Shown in pieces: positions 23,568-34,624 of a stretch of 64,000 nt of DNA. The notes below the pieces were generated by a model. It was given only the letters and a program-made list of their open reading frames with translations. It was not told the DNA's origin and ran no database searches. Source of the DNA: Elephas maximus indicus (lineage: Eukaryota; Chordata; Mammalia; Proboscidea; Elephantidae); contig NC_064820.1 of NCBI RefSeq assembly GCF_024166365.1, forward strand, positions 87,496,001 through 87,560,000, in the 5' to 3' direction. Both the position numbers and the translations under genes were made by a program. Position 1 is the first letter of the stretch. Every line of letters starts with the position of its first letter.

Positions 23568-24170
23568 TAGTGAAACATAAATGAAGTACACTACACTGCA
23601 CATATTTAAAGTGTACAAATTTGATCATTTTGACATATGTGCACCCAAGAAATCATTGCTATAATCAAATTAACACATATTTTCATCACTCTCAAAAGTT
23701 TTTAATGCCTCTTTGTAATCTACCCTTCTTGCTGCTTCCACCTCTAGGCAACCACTGATCTGCTTTCTCTCATTGTAGATTTGTTTGTGTTTTCTAGAAT
23801 TTTATATAAATGGAATCATATAATGTATACTCTTGCAAAATGAATTTGATATTCTTCTACATTGCTACATGTATTAAAGTTTTGTATTACTGAGTAGTAT
23901 TCCATTGTATGATATACTACAATTGATTTATCTACTCACCTGTTGATGGACATTTGCTTTTCCCCCGCTTTTTACTATTTCAAATAAAGTTGCTATGAAT
24001 ATTCATGTACAAGTCTTTGGGCATATATTTTCATTTCTCTTGGGTAAATGCCTAGGAATGAAATGGTTGGATTATATGGTATGCGTATGTTTAACTTTTT
24101 AAGAAATTGCCAAACCGCTTTCCAAAGTGGTTATCCCCTTGTGCCCTCTACCTTTCTGCCAGCATTGTGT
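23568..24170 (-). mobile_element. L1 3' fragment (antisense)
   Basis: GTACAAATTTGATCATTTTGACATATG, GCAACCACTGATCTGCTTTCT, TATTCCATTGTATGATATAC and AAATTGCCAAACCGCTTTCCAAAGTGG are the antisense L1 3' landmarks in order. Confidence 0.85.
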
Positions 24171-24569
24171 GAGAATTCCAGACACTGCAAGTCCTCACAG
24201 GACGTGGTATTGCAGTGGGTTACTGCAGAGAAAATATTTTTTACATTTATGTATGTTTAGTATTTTCTGAACAAATTTGACTAGGGTTAAAAGATAAGCC
24301 TTGGAAGTTAGTATGAGGTTTACCTCCTCAGAGGCATGGGTTTACACTTTAAGGGGTATAGAGACCCAGGATCAGGGAAACTTCCCAGAGATTGTAAACC
24401 TAGAAGGGCTTGTCTTATCTTCCCCCTGGAAACATTCATTTACGTATCAGAAGTGTGAGACTTGAAACCCTTGCCTCTGTCCTTCATGGTGGAGTTATTT
24501 GCTCCCAGTCTGAATCAACTCGATGGCAATGGGCTTAAAGGATTATAAAACCCCATTTATATTCTGAAG
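24171..24569. other. unassigned, with a SINE tail scrap
   Basis: Only GAATCAACTCGATGGCAATGGG near 24513-24534 is recognisable, as an AfroSINE 3' end. Confidence 0.45.
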
Positions 24570-24768
24570 GAACCCTGGTGGCTCAGTGGTTAAGAACTTG
24601 ACTGCTAACTGAAAGGTTGGCGGTTCAAACCCACCAGCTGCTCCATTGGAGAAAGATGTGGCAATATGCTTCTCTAAACATTACAACCTTGGAAACCCTA
24701 TGGGACAATTCTACTCTGTCCTATAGGGTTGCAATAGAATAGACTCAACAGCAAGGGATTTGGTTTCA
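24570..24768 (+). repeat. AfroSINE, long form
   Basis: GGAACCCTGGTGGCTCAGTGG head, GCGGTTCAAACCCACC B box and CAGCAAGGGATTTGG end. Confidence 0.9.
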
Positions 24769-25139
24769 TTGTGTTTACTTATATTCCGGGGTTGGAACCC
24801 AGGATCCTTTCCTCTTCTCCTTCCAAGGACAATTTGTTTAAATTAAGGGGGCAAAGATCTCACTCTTTCAGAAGCCAAAGGAGATGGCTATCCCTCTCCT
24901 ACATAAACTCCCAGATTCATACATTTGGGGTTTCTCACCTTTATTATAAATCCCAATATGTTTAGGATGACATCTGGCCCTCATCACATTGTGAAAGGGG
25001 AAGAATTGGCTTAAAAGGGGAACTGATGTGGTTATTGCTATGCGTAATAATTAATCTGTGTCTGCTTCAGGAAATCTTGTGTTCACTTTCAGGATTATGT
25101 GAATAAATATGGATATTAAAAACCTAATGGTCAGATTTT

Positions 25140-25645
25140 TTTGTCTTGTTTTTAAGTTACAACCATTCTGAATGGTATACCAAGGTATCTCATTGTGGTT
25201 TTATTTTCTATTTCCCTGATGACAAATGATGCTGAACATCTTAAGACGTAATTATTGGCTATTTGTATATTTTCCTTTGTGAGCCTATTCAAGTCATTTG
25301 CCCATATTTAATTGGGTTGTCTTAGTGGTTTTTTATTATTGAGTTAGTAGTATTATTTATGTATTCTGGATGTAGGTCCTTTGTGTATATGTGTTGTGAA
25401 CATTTTCACCCATTCTGTGGCTTGTCTTTGCTGTTTTCTTAACAGTGTCTTTTGAAGAGCAGAAGTTTTTTGTTCTGATGAAGTCCAATGTATCACTTTC
25501 TTTTATGGTTCATGCTTTTTGTGTTTTATTTAAGAAACCACTGCTTACCCCACAATTACAAAAACATTCTCTTCTATAAGTTCTGTAGTTTTAGATATTA
25601 CATTAAGGTCTATGATCCATTTTGAGTCAATTTTAGTGTGTAGTG
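25140..25645 (-). mobile_element. L1 fragment (antisense), upstream continuation
   Basis: GGTATCTCATTGTGGTTTTATT, TCATTTGCCCATATTTAATTGGG, GGATGTAGGTCCTTTGTGTATATG and CACCCATTCTGTGGC continue the L1 landmarks of 23568-24170 after an unrelated insert. Confidence 0.8.
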
Positions 25646-26840
25646 TTAGTAAAGTTCATTCCTATTTTGATGGACTGTGCTGTGTCTGTTTTCTTAGGCT
25701 GTCTCTCAAGTTTGGTGATGGTGAAAATTCTGAAGGTCTCTATGTAAGGTAGGTTTTAAGACCAAAAAATGTGTAAACATATTATATTTGCAACAGGGAT
25801 ACCACATTGAAGTATCATAGCTTCAGCACTTCAGATTAGCTCTATATAATTTACTCATTCAACACATAGGTATCAAGGCCTTGCTGTGTGCCAAATAGTG
25901 TGACATGTGAAATGCCACATGTACCTAATTCCACTGATGAGTCAGTGGTATTACTAAAGGATCCTGTAATAATTTTTCCTCTAGTTTTTATCATTCAGTT
26001 ATTTTATTCCCCCATCTCCTGAATTACAGACCTAGAAAATACATGAACCTAAGAATGTGATACCTTTTTCCCATGAGCAAGAATAAAATATAAATAAAGC
26101 TGTAGGAGCCAAGGCTCTGGCTTATAGTTAATTTCTGTAGTTCCTTACAATGGATCATACTTATCATTTAATACCGACAAAGCCTCTGTTGCCTGAATTT
26201 CCCAGCAGACAGTCAATCCAGGCCTACATTTTTCTGTGTTTATTTACGGAAGGACACATCTCCCAACAGTGGTTATCTGAACTCAGGAGCTGCTGATGGA
26301 AAACAAACAAAAACAAAACTAACAAAAAACCAATTTGAAGGCATTTAATTTTCTTATAAAAATATAGTGTCTCCCAAAGGACACCAATTTTTAGTGATAA
26401 CGAGCATTTGTGTCATTAAAAATTACTTGGGAAACCAGCAGGCTATGCTGGGGTAATCTTTCATAAGCCGCTGTAAAAATATTTATAAGATTCCAGAGAA
26501 AAGGGGTCCTGTGGTCAACTGTGTTTGGGAAAACCTGCACACCATGCCTCCTCCTGGAGATTCACAGTGTAAATTTGTGTGTTAAAGTTTCTGAGAAGAC
26601 TTGCTCTTAGGGAATTCTGTTGTGTACTGTACTTTTGATTACCCTGGTGTTTCACATGTTTAAGCTTGGAAAGCTTTCTTCTCCAGAACACTTGCTAGCA
26701 TATCATGGGACATTAGTGTTTCATTGGTTATCTTTTAGAAAATGCAGCCCTCTTCTCTCAGAGCAACTTTATAAGAAAAACAGAAGCCTGTAAGTTTACC
26801 AAATACATACGTATCTGCTCAATACAGAATGAGGAACATA
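25646..26840. other. unassigned region
   Basis: A short MIR/L2-like stretch near 25850-25910 (CTCATTCAACACATAGG) is the only recognisable part. Confidence 0.45.
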
Positions 26841-26851
26841 TTTTATGCATA

Positions 26852-27056
26852 GTAAACCAAAATCAAACCAAATCCTTTGCTGTTGAGTCAACTCCAACTT
26901 ACAGCAACCCTGCAGGACAGAGTAGAACTGCCCCAAGGCTGTAATCTTTATGGAAGCAAACTGCCACATCTTTCTCCTGTGGAGTGGCTGGTGGGTTTGA
27001 ACTGCTGATCTTTTGGTTAGCAGCCAAGCCCTTAACCACTGTGCCACCAGAGCTCC
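26852..27056 (-). repeat. AfroSINE, long form, with TSD
   Basis: AGTAAACCAAAATCAAACC tail complement through GCCACCAGAGCTCC. TTTTATGCATA is duplicated at 26841-26851 and 27057-27067. Confidence 0.94.
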
Positions 27057-27129
27057 TTTTATGCATAATAGCACTTTTTTTTCCAAATATAAAATGGCTT
27101 TATTTTTTTTTCTGATGATAAAGGTATAA

Positions 27130-28062
27130 GGGTACCTCAAAAAGTATTGCTACTAGGGTCCTAATTCATACATGCATGGGCTTATTCCAAACAAAGTATG
27201 TTTAAATATGTCTCTGCAATCAGTGGCTGGCTGTAAGCAAGTTCTCTCAGTAATACACTTGTCTTAGTCTTGTTATGATGCCTTCAGGAAAAAAAAAAAA
27301 AAAGGATGTTTTTTGTGCCAGGAAAAAAAAACAATTTTGACATCAGGGCTAATATAAATTTTTTAGCAAAACTCAAGTGGACATCTTCCCAAATCATTGA
27401 AGCTTTGCAACAAGTTTATGGGAGTGCTTTCCCACATAAAATGAGAGTCTTTAGATAGATCAAGCATTTTAAGGATGGTTGGAAAGACCTTAAATATGAG
27501 CCAAGAGAGGAAGACCTCTCAGAAGGTCATGGTGACTGTTTTTTTGGGATTCCAAAGGGGTAATCTTGATAAATTTTCTTCAAGGACATAGGAAGATCAC
27601 AAGGGCTTATTATGAAGAAGTTTTAAGAAAATTGAAAACTGCATTGGTGAGAAAAAGGCCAGGAAATTTGCACTGAGGAATTTTTTTCTATCATAACAAT
27701 GTATCTGCTCATTCTTTGAGGGTAGCAATTCCTATGAGAATTTCATTGAGAAACCTTACCCCATCCACCCTACAGCCCTGATCTGGTCCCTTCAGGCTTC
27801 TTTTTGTTCCCAAAACTCAAAAAACACTTAAAAGGAACGTGATTTGTGTCTCTTGAGGATGTCAAAACTGCTGTTTTTGACATGGTGTAAATCGAAGAGC
27901 ACAGAATTCTTCGGGAAAGGGTTAGAGAGATGGAAACACCGCCTTCGGAAGTGTATAGACCTAGATGGAGGTTATGTCGAGAAGTAATAGCTTCACATTT
28001 TGATATTTTTGTTTAATAAAATTTCTATGTTTTTGTAGCAATATTTTTTTACTTAACCTCAT
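27130..28062 (+). mobile_element. Tc1/mariner-type transposon relic
   Basis: Imperfect terminal inverted repeats: GTACCTCAAAAAGTATTGCTAC at the left, and a right end reading GTAGCAATATTTTTTTACTTAAC. Between them is a decayed transposase. Near 27690-27800 a HPPYSPDL-like stretch followed by FFLFPKL-like text is discernible, and near 27930-27990 the IDLDGGYVEK-like C-terminal end. Several stops, frameshifts and A-runs are present, so it is inactive. Length (about 930 bp) is short for a 1.3-kb mariner, implying deletions in the N-terminal half. Confidence 0.75.
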
Positions 28063-28545
28063 ATGTGGCAGACACTGACAGTGATCTGTCTATATACCCA
28101 CGGGCCTTTCCATCTGAGAGCACCACAGCCTACCAGCTCAACTTCAACTGCCAACATCTCTTTGCATAAGGCTTTCTCTGGCCAAAGGGGTCCACTGCAT
28201 TCCACCCTACCCCAGAAAACCTCAATCAAAGATTGAAGTGTATAAACACGCCAGCTCCCTCACCCTCAGATGATATAACTCAGAGGCATGTGCTCTACCC
28301 TGGCTCCCAGGGTTCCCCATGGGGCTTAAGCCCCAGGTGCCCACAGTAGAAACTGGTTTAATAACCTATCCTTTACTGGCTGCCTCCCCTTGCTCTGTCA
28401 TTTTTCTACTTCTCACTCTATATATTTGTTGAATGAATAAATTCCCAAATAAATCTGGGCTCACCTCCCAAAAATACTTCGTGTATTCACATCCTTATCT
28501 CAGGGTCAGCTTCTGAAAGCGCCCAAACTATAATATAGTAATACA
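28063..28545 (+). mobile_element. possible old LTR, family uncertain
   Basis: Moderately GC-rich, with GAATGAATAAATTCCCAAATAAATC near 28430-28456 and a CAGCTTCTGAAAGCGCCC-type end resembling an LTR 3' end. Weak. Confidence 0.35.
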
Positions 28546-28744
28546 TATTCACTCTAAAAGGAAAAATCAGAAAATCCTGAACTAAAAATCACCCATAATC
28601 CATCTACCAGTTATAATCACTATTAAGGTTTTTATCTGCCCTTCCAGATTTTTCTTTATGCAGTCATACATTTTTTAATGAAGAAAAAGATCATGACATA
28701 TGTACATTATAATTTTTTCATGGCCAAAGAACATTCCATTCCAA

Positions 28745-28965
28745 AACGGTTAAGAGTAAGGACTCCATCCTCAGATTGGATTCCAAACCCAGCTCCAGTA
28801 CTTACTCCTTTGATGAGTACATATCCCCTCATAGTTTAGATTCCTCGTCTGGGAAATGAGGATAACAATAGCACCTATCTCACAGTGTTGTGGTGAAGAT
28901 GGAATAAAATAATACATACAAAGAACACAGAAGGCTTCCTGGCACATAGTAAGAGCTTTTACTAA
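28745..28965 (+). repeat. MIR SINE, nearly full
   Basis: GGTTAAGAGTAAGGACTCC head, CAAACCCAGCTCCAGTACTTAC, GGGAAATGAGGATAACAATAGC core and CTGGCACATAGTAAGAGCTTT end. Confidence 0.85.
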
Positions 28966-29009
28966 TATTTTAAACCATAATTATTTAGCCAATTTTCTAT
29001 TCATGTACA

Positions 29010-29110
29010 GAGTCCCTGGCTGATGCGATGGTTAATGTACTTGGCTGCTAACCAAAAGGTTGGAGGTTCAAGTCTATCTGGACATGTCTCCAAAGAAAGG
29101 GACTCCCTTT
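29010..29110 (+). repeat. AfroSINE 5' fragment
   Basis: GAGTCCCTGGCTGATGCGATGG head and CTAACCAAAAGGTTGGAGGTTC B-box region. Interrupted by the next SINE. Confidence 0.8.
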
Positions 29111-29119
29111 CTTCCTTAA

Positions 29120-29312
29120 GAGCAGGTGCCATTGGCTCATGGTGACCCCATATGTTACAAACTGCAACTGTGCTCCATAGGGCTTTCATAACTGTGATCT
29201 TTTGGAAGCAAATCACCAGGCCTTTCTTTCGAGATGCCTCTGGGTGGATTCGAACCACTGAGCTTTTAGTTAGTAGTGGAGTGCTTAACCATTTGCACCA
29301 CTTAGGCTCTCT
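29120..29312 (-). repeat. AfroSINE, variant with RTE/Gly-SINE-like middle
   Basis: GGCTCATGGTGACCCCATATG, then GGAAGCAAATCACCAGGCC and TGGATTCGAACCACTGAGC. TCTTCCTTA is duplicated at 29110-29118 and 29313-29321. Confidence 0.87.
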
Positions 29313-29812
29313 TCTTCCTTAGTCGGACTAAAAAGATTCTGTCATTCTGGAGAAGGTGCTGATAATGAAGGAGGCACTCTCAGACTAGCAAGGACCCTTT
29401 TGCTTCTTTCCCCTCATAAATGCTTTCATCACTTAGAGGAAAGCTAAGGGAAGGGCAGCTGAAGGCAACTGGTATACTGGATATTGTATGCGTTTTTTTT
29501 CTTAACACAATTAAAAAAAAAGATAAACACATAATTGTTGATTCTAAAAAAGGAAAAGAAAAACAAGTTTTTTTTTTTTTTTTTCTTTTGTAGGAATTTA
29601 TGTTGCTCACTTTTGCGGGATGCCCTGTCATTTGCTGTCATTTCCTCCCACCAGGTGGCTCTCATTGGAACCAGACAAGGGAAACCTCTCCCCAAGCCAG
29701 TTATACTACCTGACAAAAGAGGGAGCCCTTGCACTGCTTATAGACGATATCCTGGGTCAGCAAACACAGCAAAAGTGCTTTGGGAGTAATATTGTTTTAT
29801 AATTATTTTCAG

Positions 29813-30050
29813 ATTCGTCCTCACCAATAACAAGTTGTCAGTCCAGAGCTGGTTTAGTTTACACCGAGTTGAGATTATCTTCAATAACTCAGTCCAAGCA
29901 GCTTTTAATGCAACTGGCATGTATGCTCCGTCATGTTACTCCTACTACTGCCAGCACGTCAGCAACCTGCAGCGGTATGATGCCCTCTTGTTGCCCAGAG
30001 ACCCGGATGGTATCCCAAGCCTGTGGGAGGTCACTTTCATTGATTTCCAG
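29813..30050 (+). CDS. ATP6AP1L: ATP6AP1L, penultimate coding exon (luminal domain end)
   Basis: The exon has an acceptor TATTTTCAG before 29813 and a donor CAG|GTAATA after 30050. Its first base completes a split codon and 79 codons follow, ending in phase 0. The peptide matches the membrane-proximal luminal part of the Ac45 family: SWFSLHRVEI near residues 12-21, a Tyr/Cys segment near residues 41-46, and an ending IDFQ that is a conserved exon boundary in ATP6AP1. Two N-glycosylation sequons are present (residues 24 and 32). Cys46 probably pairs with the cysteine of the next exon, as inferred from Ac45. The paralogue ATP6AP1 is an accessory subunit of the vacuolar proton ATPase in endomembranes; the role of ATP6AP1L itself is poorly known. 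There is no stop or frameshift. The exon is immediately preceded by poly-T and unassigned DNA, and no upstream partner exon is recognisable in this window. Confidence 0.9.
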
Positions 30051-30157
30051 GTAATAAATAGCTAAAACATCTCCTCAGTACACCTGTGTTTTTGGTGCCA
30101 AACAAGTTCAGTCTTTGGTTGAAAGCACCTGGAACATAGACGCTTAAGGAAAATAGA

Positions 30158-30314
30158 GAAACTCGTTGCCAATGAGTCAACTCAGACTCCTAGCGACCCT
30201 ACAGGACAGAGTAGAACTGCTTCATAGCGTTTCCAAGGGGCAGCTGAGGGTTTTGAACTGCTGACCTTTTGGTTAGCAGCCTGAGCTCTGAACCACTGTG
30301 CCACCAGAGCTCCA
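30158..30314 (-). repeat. AfroSINE just inside the ATP6AP1L intron
   Basis: GAAACTCGTTGCCAATGAGTC tail complement through GTGCCACCAGAGCTCC, about 110 bp after the exon donor. Confidence 0.9.
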
Positions 30315-30934
30315 AGAGAGGAGAAGGTGCCTTTAAAATAATAAAAATAATATTAGTGTTTTTATCTTTATCTTGTAAGGTATGAAATGAAATGGGATAG
30401 AGTATGCCCTCTCCTGTGTCCTTTCCCACCCCCACTCTTCCCTAAGGGTTTGCTTTCACATTCAGGTTTATCCCGTCACTAATAATTATCAGTGAGGAAT
30501 GCCAGCCACACAAGCCCCAGTGAAGCTGTGGCATGAAGCCCAGTGACTGACATTTCCTGGAGTAAGAGGTCCTTCTGGGGAGAGGAATTGTCAGATAATT
30601 GTTTTATTTCCTTTGGGGGAGTGGAGCACTGATCCTATGGGGGCAGATAAGAGGTGCATCTGTAGCCTGAGTGACAGCTTTGGCAGTTAGCATAGGAATG
30701 GAGCTGTCAGCCAGGGAGTCAAAAATATCCCCAAGATTCTTTGGAAAGTGTTTTCGAAAAGGAATGGGGGCGTAACACGTTTCTTTTCACCACTGAAATC
30801 TCAGGCTGAGACATTCTGGCAGGTTTTTCTGCCCTGTTTAATTGCAAAAGAAGCTTAATTTGGTCTTAAAACTAACTGAAAGAGCAGGCAGGGATTTGCT
30901 TGTCTCTTTCATGGGCACTTTGCAACCTTTTCTA
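30315..30934. other. unassigned intronic DNA
   Basis: Nothing was recognised. Confidence 0.45.
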
Positions 30935-31022
30935 CACACACACACACACACACACTTTATCTCTCTCTCTATCTCTCTGTATCTATCTATCTATCATCTA
31001 CCTACCTATCTATCTATCTGTG
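30935..31022. repeat. (CA)n and (TATC)n microsatellites
   Basis: A CACACA run, then CTCTCT and TATC units, end to end. Confidence 0.95.
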
Positions 31023-31034
31023 TATTCATTTCAC

Positions 31035-31392
31035 TTTGGGGTAGGAATTTGTGTTTTGGAGTCAGATATATCTGGGTTCATATTCCTACTTGGGCAAGCT
31101 ACTTCTCTCAGTTTCTGATCTCCCTTTATGGATGCAAAGAAAACATGGCCTAATATATGTGGAAACCCTCAGGACTATGTCAGGCACGAATTAACAGTAG
31201 CTATTACTACTTCTGAGTCCCCTCTGTCTGTGTGTGCTGCTGTAGTCATTTTACATACTTTGTCTTCAAAACTTATTTATCAAAATGCTGCAAGATAGTT
31301 GTTTTTAGTCCTGTTTTACAAATCAGGTGACTTTTCAAAGTGATATAGCTGGTAAGTAGTGGAAGTAAAGTTTGAATTCTGGAATGCCTGGC
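31035..31392 (+). repeat. two MIR-type SINEs in tandem
   Basis: First, TTTTGGAGTCAGATATATCTGGG...CAGGCACGAATTAAC. Then TAGTCCTGTTTTACAAATCAGG...GATATAGCTGGTAAGTAGTGG. Both match MIR core and 3' parts. Confidence 0.6.
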
Positions 31393-31398
31393 TCCAAA

Positions 31399-31424
31399 AA
31401 CACACACACACACTACACACACAA
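31399..31424. repeat. (AC)n microsatellite
   Basis: Interrupted AC repeats. Confidence 0.9.
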
Positions 31425-31612
31425 ATTATATACAGTGAAACCTGTGAGAACTGGAACTTGATGGGCCTGCCTTGTTTTTCCAGGTCTCAAAAGCTTTCTG
31501 CCTTTAACTGGGTGCAGTCTTACTACTTTTCTATCGCTCATTTTAGTGGAAAATATTTGAATTTTCCTTCTCCGAAAAGTTTCTGCCTTATATAGGTTCT
31601 GGCTTTCACAGG

Positions 31613-31908
31613 TTTTACTGCTAACCAAAAGGTCGGCAGTTCGAAACCACCAGCCACTCCTTGGAAACCCTATGGAGCAGTTCTACTCTGCCCCCCAGAA
31701 CCCAGGGCTGTCGAGTCAATTCCGACTCATAGCGACCCTATAGGACAGAGTAGAACTGCCCCATAGAGTTTCCAAGGAGCGCCTGGCGGATTCAAACTGC
31801 TGACCTTTTGGTTAGCAGCTGTAGCATTTAACCACTAAGCCACCAGGGTTTCCAGTCTGTCCTAGAGGGTCATTATCAGTCGGAATCGACTCAACAGCAG
31901 TGGGTTTT
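31613..31908 (+). repeat. AfroSINE split by an opposite AfroSINE
   Basis: CTGCTAACCAAAAGGTCGGC to TTCTACTCTG, then resumes CTGTCCTAGAGGGTCATTATC to CAGCAGTGGGTTTTTA after 31854. The first about 40 bp of the head are missing. Confidence 0.9.
31693..31853 (-). repeat. AfroSINE inserted head-to-head in another
   Basis: CCCAGGGCTGTCGAGTCAATT through GCCACCAGGGTTTCC. Full length and well preserved. Confidence 0.92.
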
Positions 31909-32067
31909 TATATACATATATATATATGTTTTCTGTTTCCTATTTCTCTTCCTTTAAAAGGAAGGAACAGGCAGGGAAGGAAGTGAGGAATAATGAAAAC
32001 AAGGAAAAATTCATGCATAATTTCCCTTAATTAGAAAAGGGTAATTAATGATTTGTATCTTCACCTT

Positions 32068-32235
32068 GGAAACACTGGTGGCGTAGTGGTTAAGTGCTAC
32101 GGCTGCTAACCAAAGGGTTGGCAGTTCGAGTCCACCAGGCGCTCCTTGGAAACTCTATGGGGCAGTTCTACTCTGTTCTATAGGGTCGCTATGAGTCGGA
32201 ATCAACTCGACGGCACTGGGTTTGGTTTTTTTTGG
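32068..32235 (+). repeat. AfroSINE, very well preserved, with TSD
   Basis: GGAAACACTGGTGGCGTAGTGG head and GACGGCACTGGGTTTGG end. The perfect 16-bp duplication TTTGTATCTTCACCTT lies at 32052-32067 and 32236-32251. Confidence 0.96.
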
Positions 32236-32251
32236 TTTGTATCTTCACCTT

Positions 32252-32550
32252 ATTCCAGAAATGACTTAAGGTAACTGACATAAATAATGTAAGAAAAATA
32301 ACTTGAAAAAATAGGCAAAGTAATGGGGATTACAAAAAGACAAAGGAAGAAAAGATCAGTTAGAGTCACAGTGAGGTTGGTGCAATGCACAAAACCACAA
32401 AACCACAGAAGCATCTGTCTGCCCTTGCTGACACAGTAAAATTTGCCTCCAAAGCCTTAGAGCATCCAGCGTAAGAAAGACTCCTACCCAGTTACATGTT
32501 CACAGGTCCCTAAGTCTACTGCAAATTTGTTTTTGAGGAGTGCATCCATC
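32252..32550. other. unassigned intronic DNA
   Basis: Nothing was recognised. Confidence 0.4.
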
Positions 32551-32555
32551 CCTGG

Positions 32556-32932
32556 TGTCTTAGTTTGGTAGTACTGCTGTAACAGAAATACAAGTATGTA
32601 GCTTTAATGAACAGAAATTTATTTTCTCACAGTTCAGGAGGCTAGAAGTCTGAATTTAGGGAGGCAGAGCTAGGCGAAGACTTCCTCACTCTATTGGCTC
32701 TGGAGGAAGGCCCTTGTCTCTTTTCAGCTTCTGTTCCTCAGTTCCTTGGTGATCTATCTTCCCCCACCTGTGTTTCCTTGATTCTGTGCCTCATCTGCTC
32801 TTTTTATACCTAAAAAGTGATTGGTTTAAGGCACATCTTACACTGATATGGCATTATTAACATAACAAAGAATACCTTAGGGGTTAGGATATACAACACA
32901 CATTTTGGGGGGATGAAATTCAGTCTATAACA
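32556..32932 (-). mobile_element. solo LTR (family A), with TSD
   Basis: It runs TGTCTTAGTTTGGTAGTACTG to CAGTCTATAACA with TG/CA ends. CCTGG at 32551-32555 and 32933-32937 is a perfect 5-bp target duplication. Shorter than its relatives because of an internal deletion. Confidence 0.88.
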
Positions 32933-32967
32933 CCTGGCATTGGGTATTTGTACCCACATCTGCAAAT

Positions 32968-33157
32968 TCATAAGATTTTCACTGGTTATTTATTTTCAGA
33001 AGTAGACCACTGGGCCCTTCTTCCTAGTCTGTCTTAGTCTGGAAGCTCAGCTGAAATCTGTCTGCCATGTGTGACTGTGCTGGTATTTGAATACCAGTGG
33101 TATAGCTTCCAGCATCACAGCAACACACACGCCCCCATAGTATGACAAACTGACAGA
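32968..33157 (-). mobile_element. RTE LINE 5' end, inverted segment
   Basis: TCATAAGATTTTCACTGG to GACAAACTGACAGATG matches the reversed 5' region of the RTE copy at 40.21-40.41 kb. It lies opposite to the following RTE piece. Confidence 0.85.
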
Positions 33158-33796
33158 TGTGTGGATAAATGGGAATAAGATTGAAGTTGTCAAAGATTTC
33201 ATTTTATTTGGATCCACAAACAACAACCATGGAAACAGCAATCAAGAGATCAAAGGACATATTGCATTGGGCAGATCTGCTGCAAAAGACCTCTTTAAAG
33301 TGTTAAAAGGCAGAGATATCACTTTGAAGACTAAGGTGTGCCTAATCCAAGCCATAGTATTTTCAATCACCTCATATGCATGCAAAATCTGGACAATAAA
33401 TACGGAAGACTGAAGAAGAATTGATGCCTTTGAATTGTGTTAGTGAAGAATATCGAATATCCCATGGACTGCCAAAAGAACGAACAAGTCTGTTTTGGGA
33501 GAGGTACAACCAGAAGCAAAGATGGCGAGACTACGTCACACATATTTTGGACATGTTATCAGGAGGGATCAGTCCCTGGAGAAGGACATCATGCTTGGTA
33601 AAGAGGAGGATCAGCCAAAAAAAAAAAAAAGGAAGACCCTCAATGAGATGGATTGACACAGTGGCCTTAAAAATGGGCTCAAGCATAACAACAAATGTGA
33701 GGATGGTGCAGGATGAGGTGGTGTTTTTCTGTTGTGCATAGGGTCACTGTGAGTCATAACTGACTTAATGGCACCTAATAACACCTAACAACAACC
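33158..33796 (+). mobile_element. RTE LINE 3' part
   Basis: The frame 33159-33413 gives the RTE C-terminal text (GRSAAKDLFKVLKGRDITLKTKV). It continues through an ILDMLSGG segment, a TLNEMD-like segment and GGTCACTGTGAGTCATAAC, ending CACCTAACAACAACC. Stops and a frameshift are present. Confidence 0.9.
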
Positions 33797-34624
33797 CACA
33801 TCCTCAACAGCATGCTTGCAGTAAACACAGCATTGCATGTCGTAATGGCCTTGTTAAACATTCTTAATGTGAGAAGTTGGCAGAATGTAAGCTCAGCCCA
33901 GGAGAAAAATGGTAGTGGTGATAATGGTGGCTGAAGTAGGTGTACAAAAGCATGCTGTCCACATCTGCAGCTTTGCTTATCTGGCTTATCCCAGAAATAA
34001 AGAATTTAGTGATTATAATGTGCTTGGAAAACTCAGATACCTCAGGTAAATGAATGAAGTGGACCAAGTGGGGAAAGTGGCAAAGTAGAGCCACCATCTC
34101 AAGGGGCATTTTTAATTCAACTCCAGCTGATGTTTTGCTTCGTAGGAATGCAGGCCCAGCATTGCTGAGTCTTCTGACTTTTCAATAGAAGCTAGCAATC
34201 TGGATTTTTATGGGAAATTTTGTGGATACTCCAAACTTTGGGCTAAAAAACAAAACTCACCTATGGACTAGATACAGCATGTTTACAACCTCTAGTCCAA
34301 AAGAGTGAATCGACAACTTATCCTTCAGACATTCTCCTCAGAGACCATTCTCAACTGGGTCTTGTGAAGAATTAAGTGGCAGTCAATCAAAGGACATTCT
34401 CTTTGGCTGTCTTGCAGCAGCAAATATGAGGTGATGTTATGTTGTTCAGAAATTTGACTTTTCAGACACTAGCCTGAAGAGAAGACCTGTGTTTTTTCAT
34501 AGAGGGGGTGGACCAAGGATCCCAGAAGCCAGGCCAAGAGATTTTTTCCAGAACTTGTTACGGGTTCAATATAGAGCACAGATAATTGGATGAACAAGTC
34601 TCTAAATTCTGTGGCAAAATCCGT
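33797..34624. other. unassigned intronic DNA
   Basis: Nothing was recognised. Confidence 0.4.

Noticed and set aside
29535..29812. Possible extra exon of ATP6AP1L just upstream of 29813
   Set aside because: A TTTTGTAG acceptor-like site and an open frame exist. However, the translation does not resemble the Ac45 family, and there is no proper donor leading to the phase needed at 29813.
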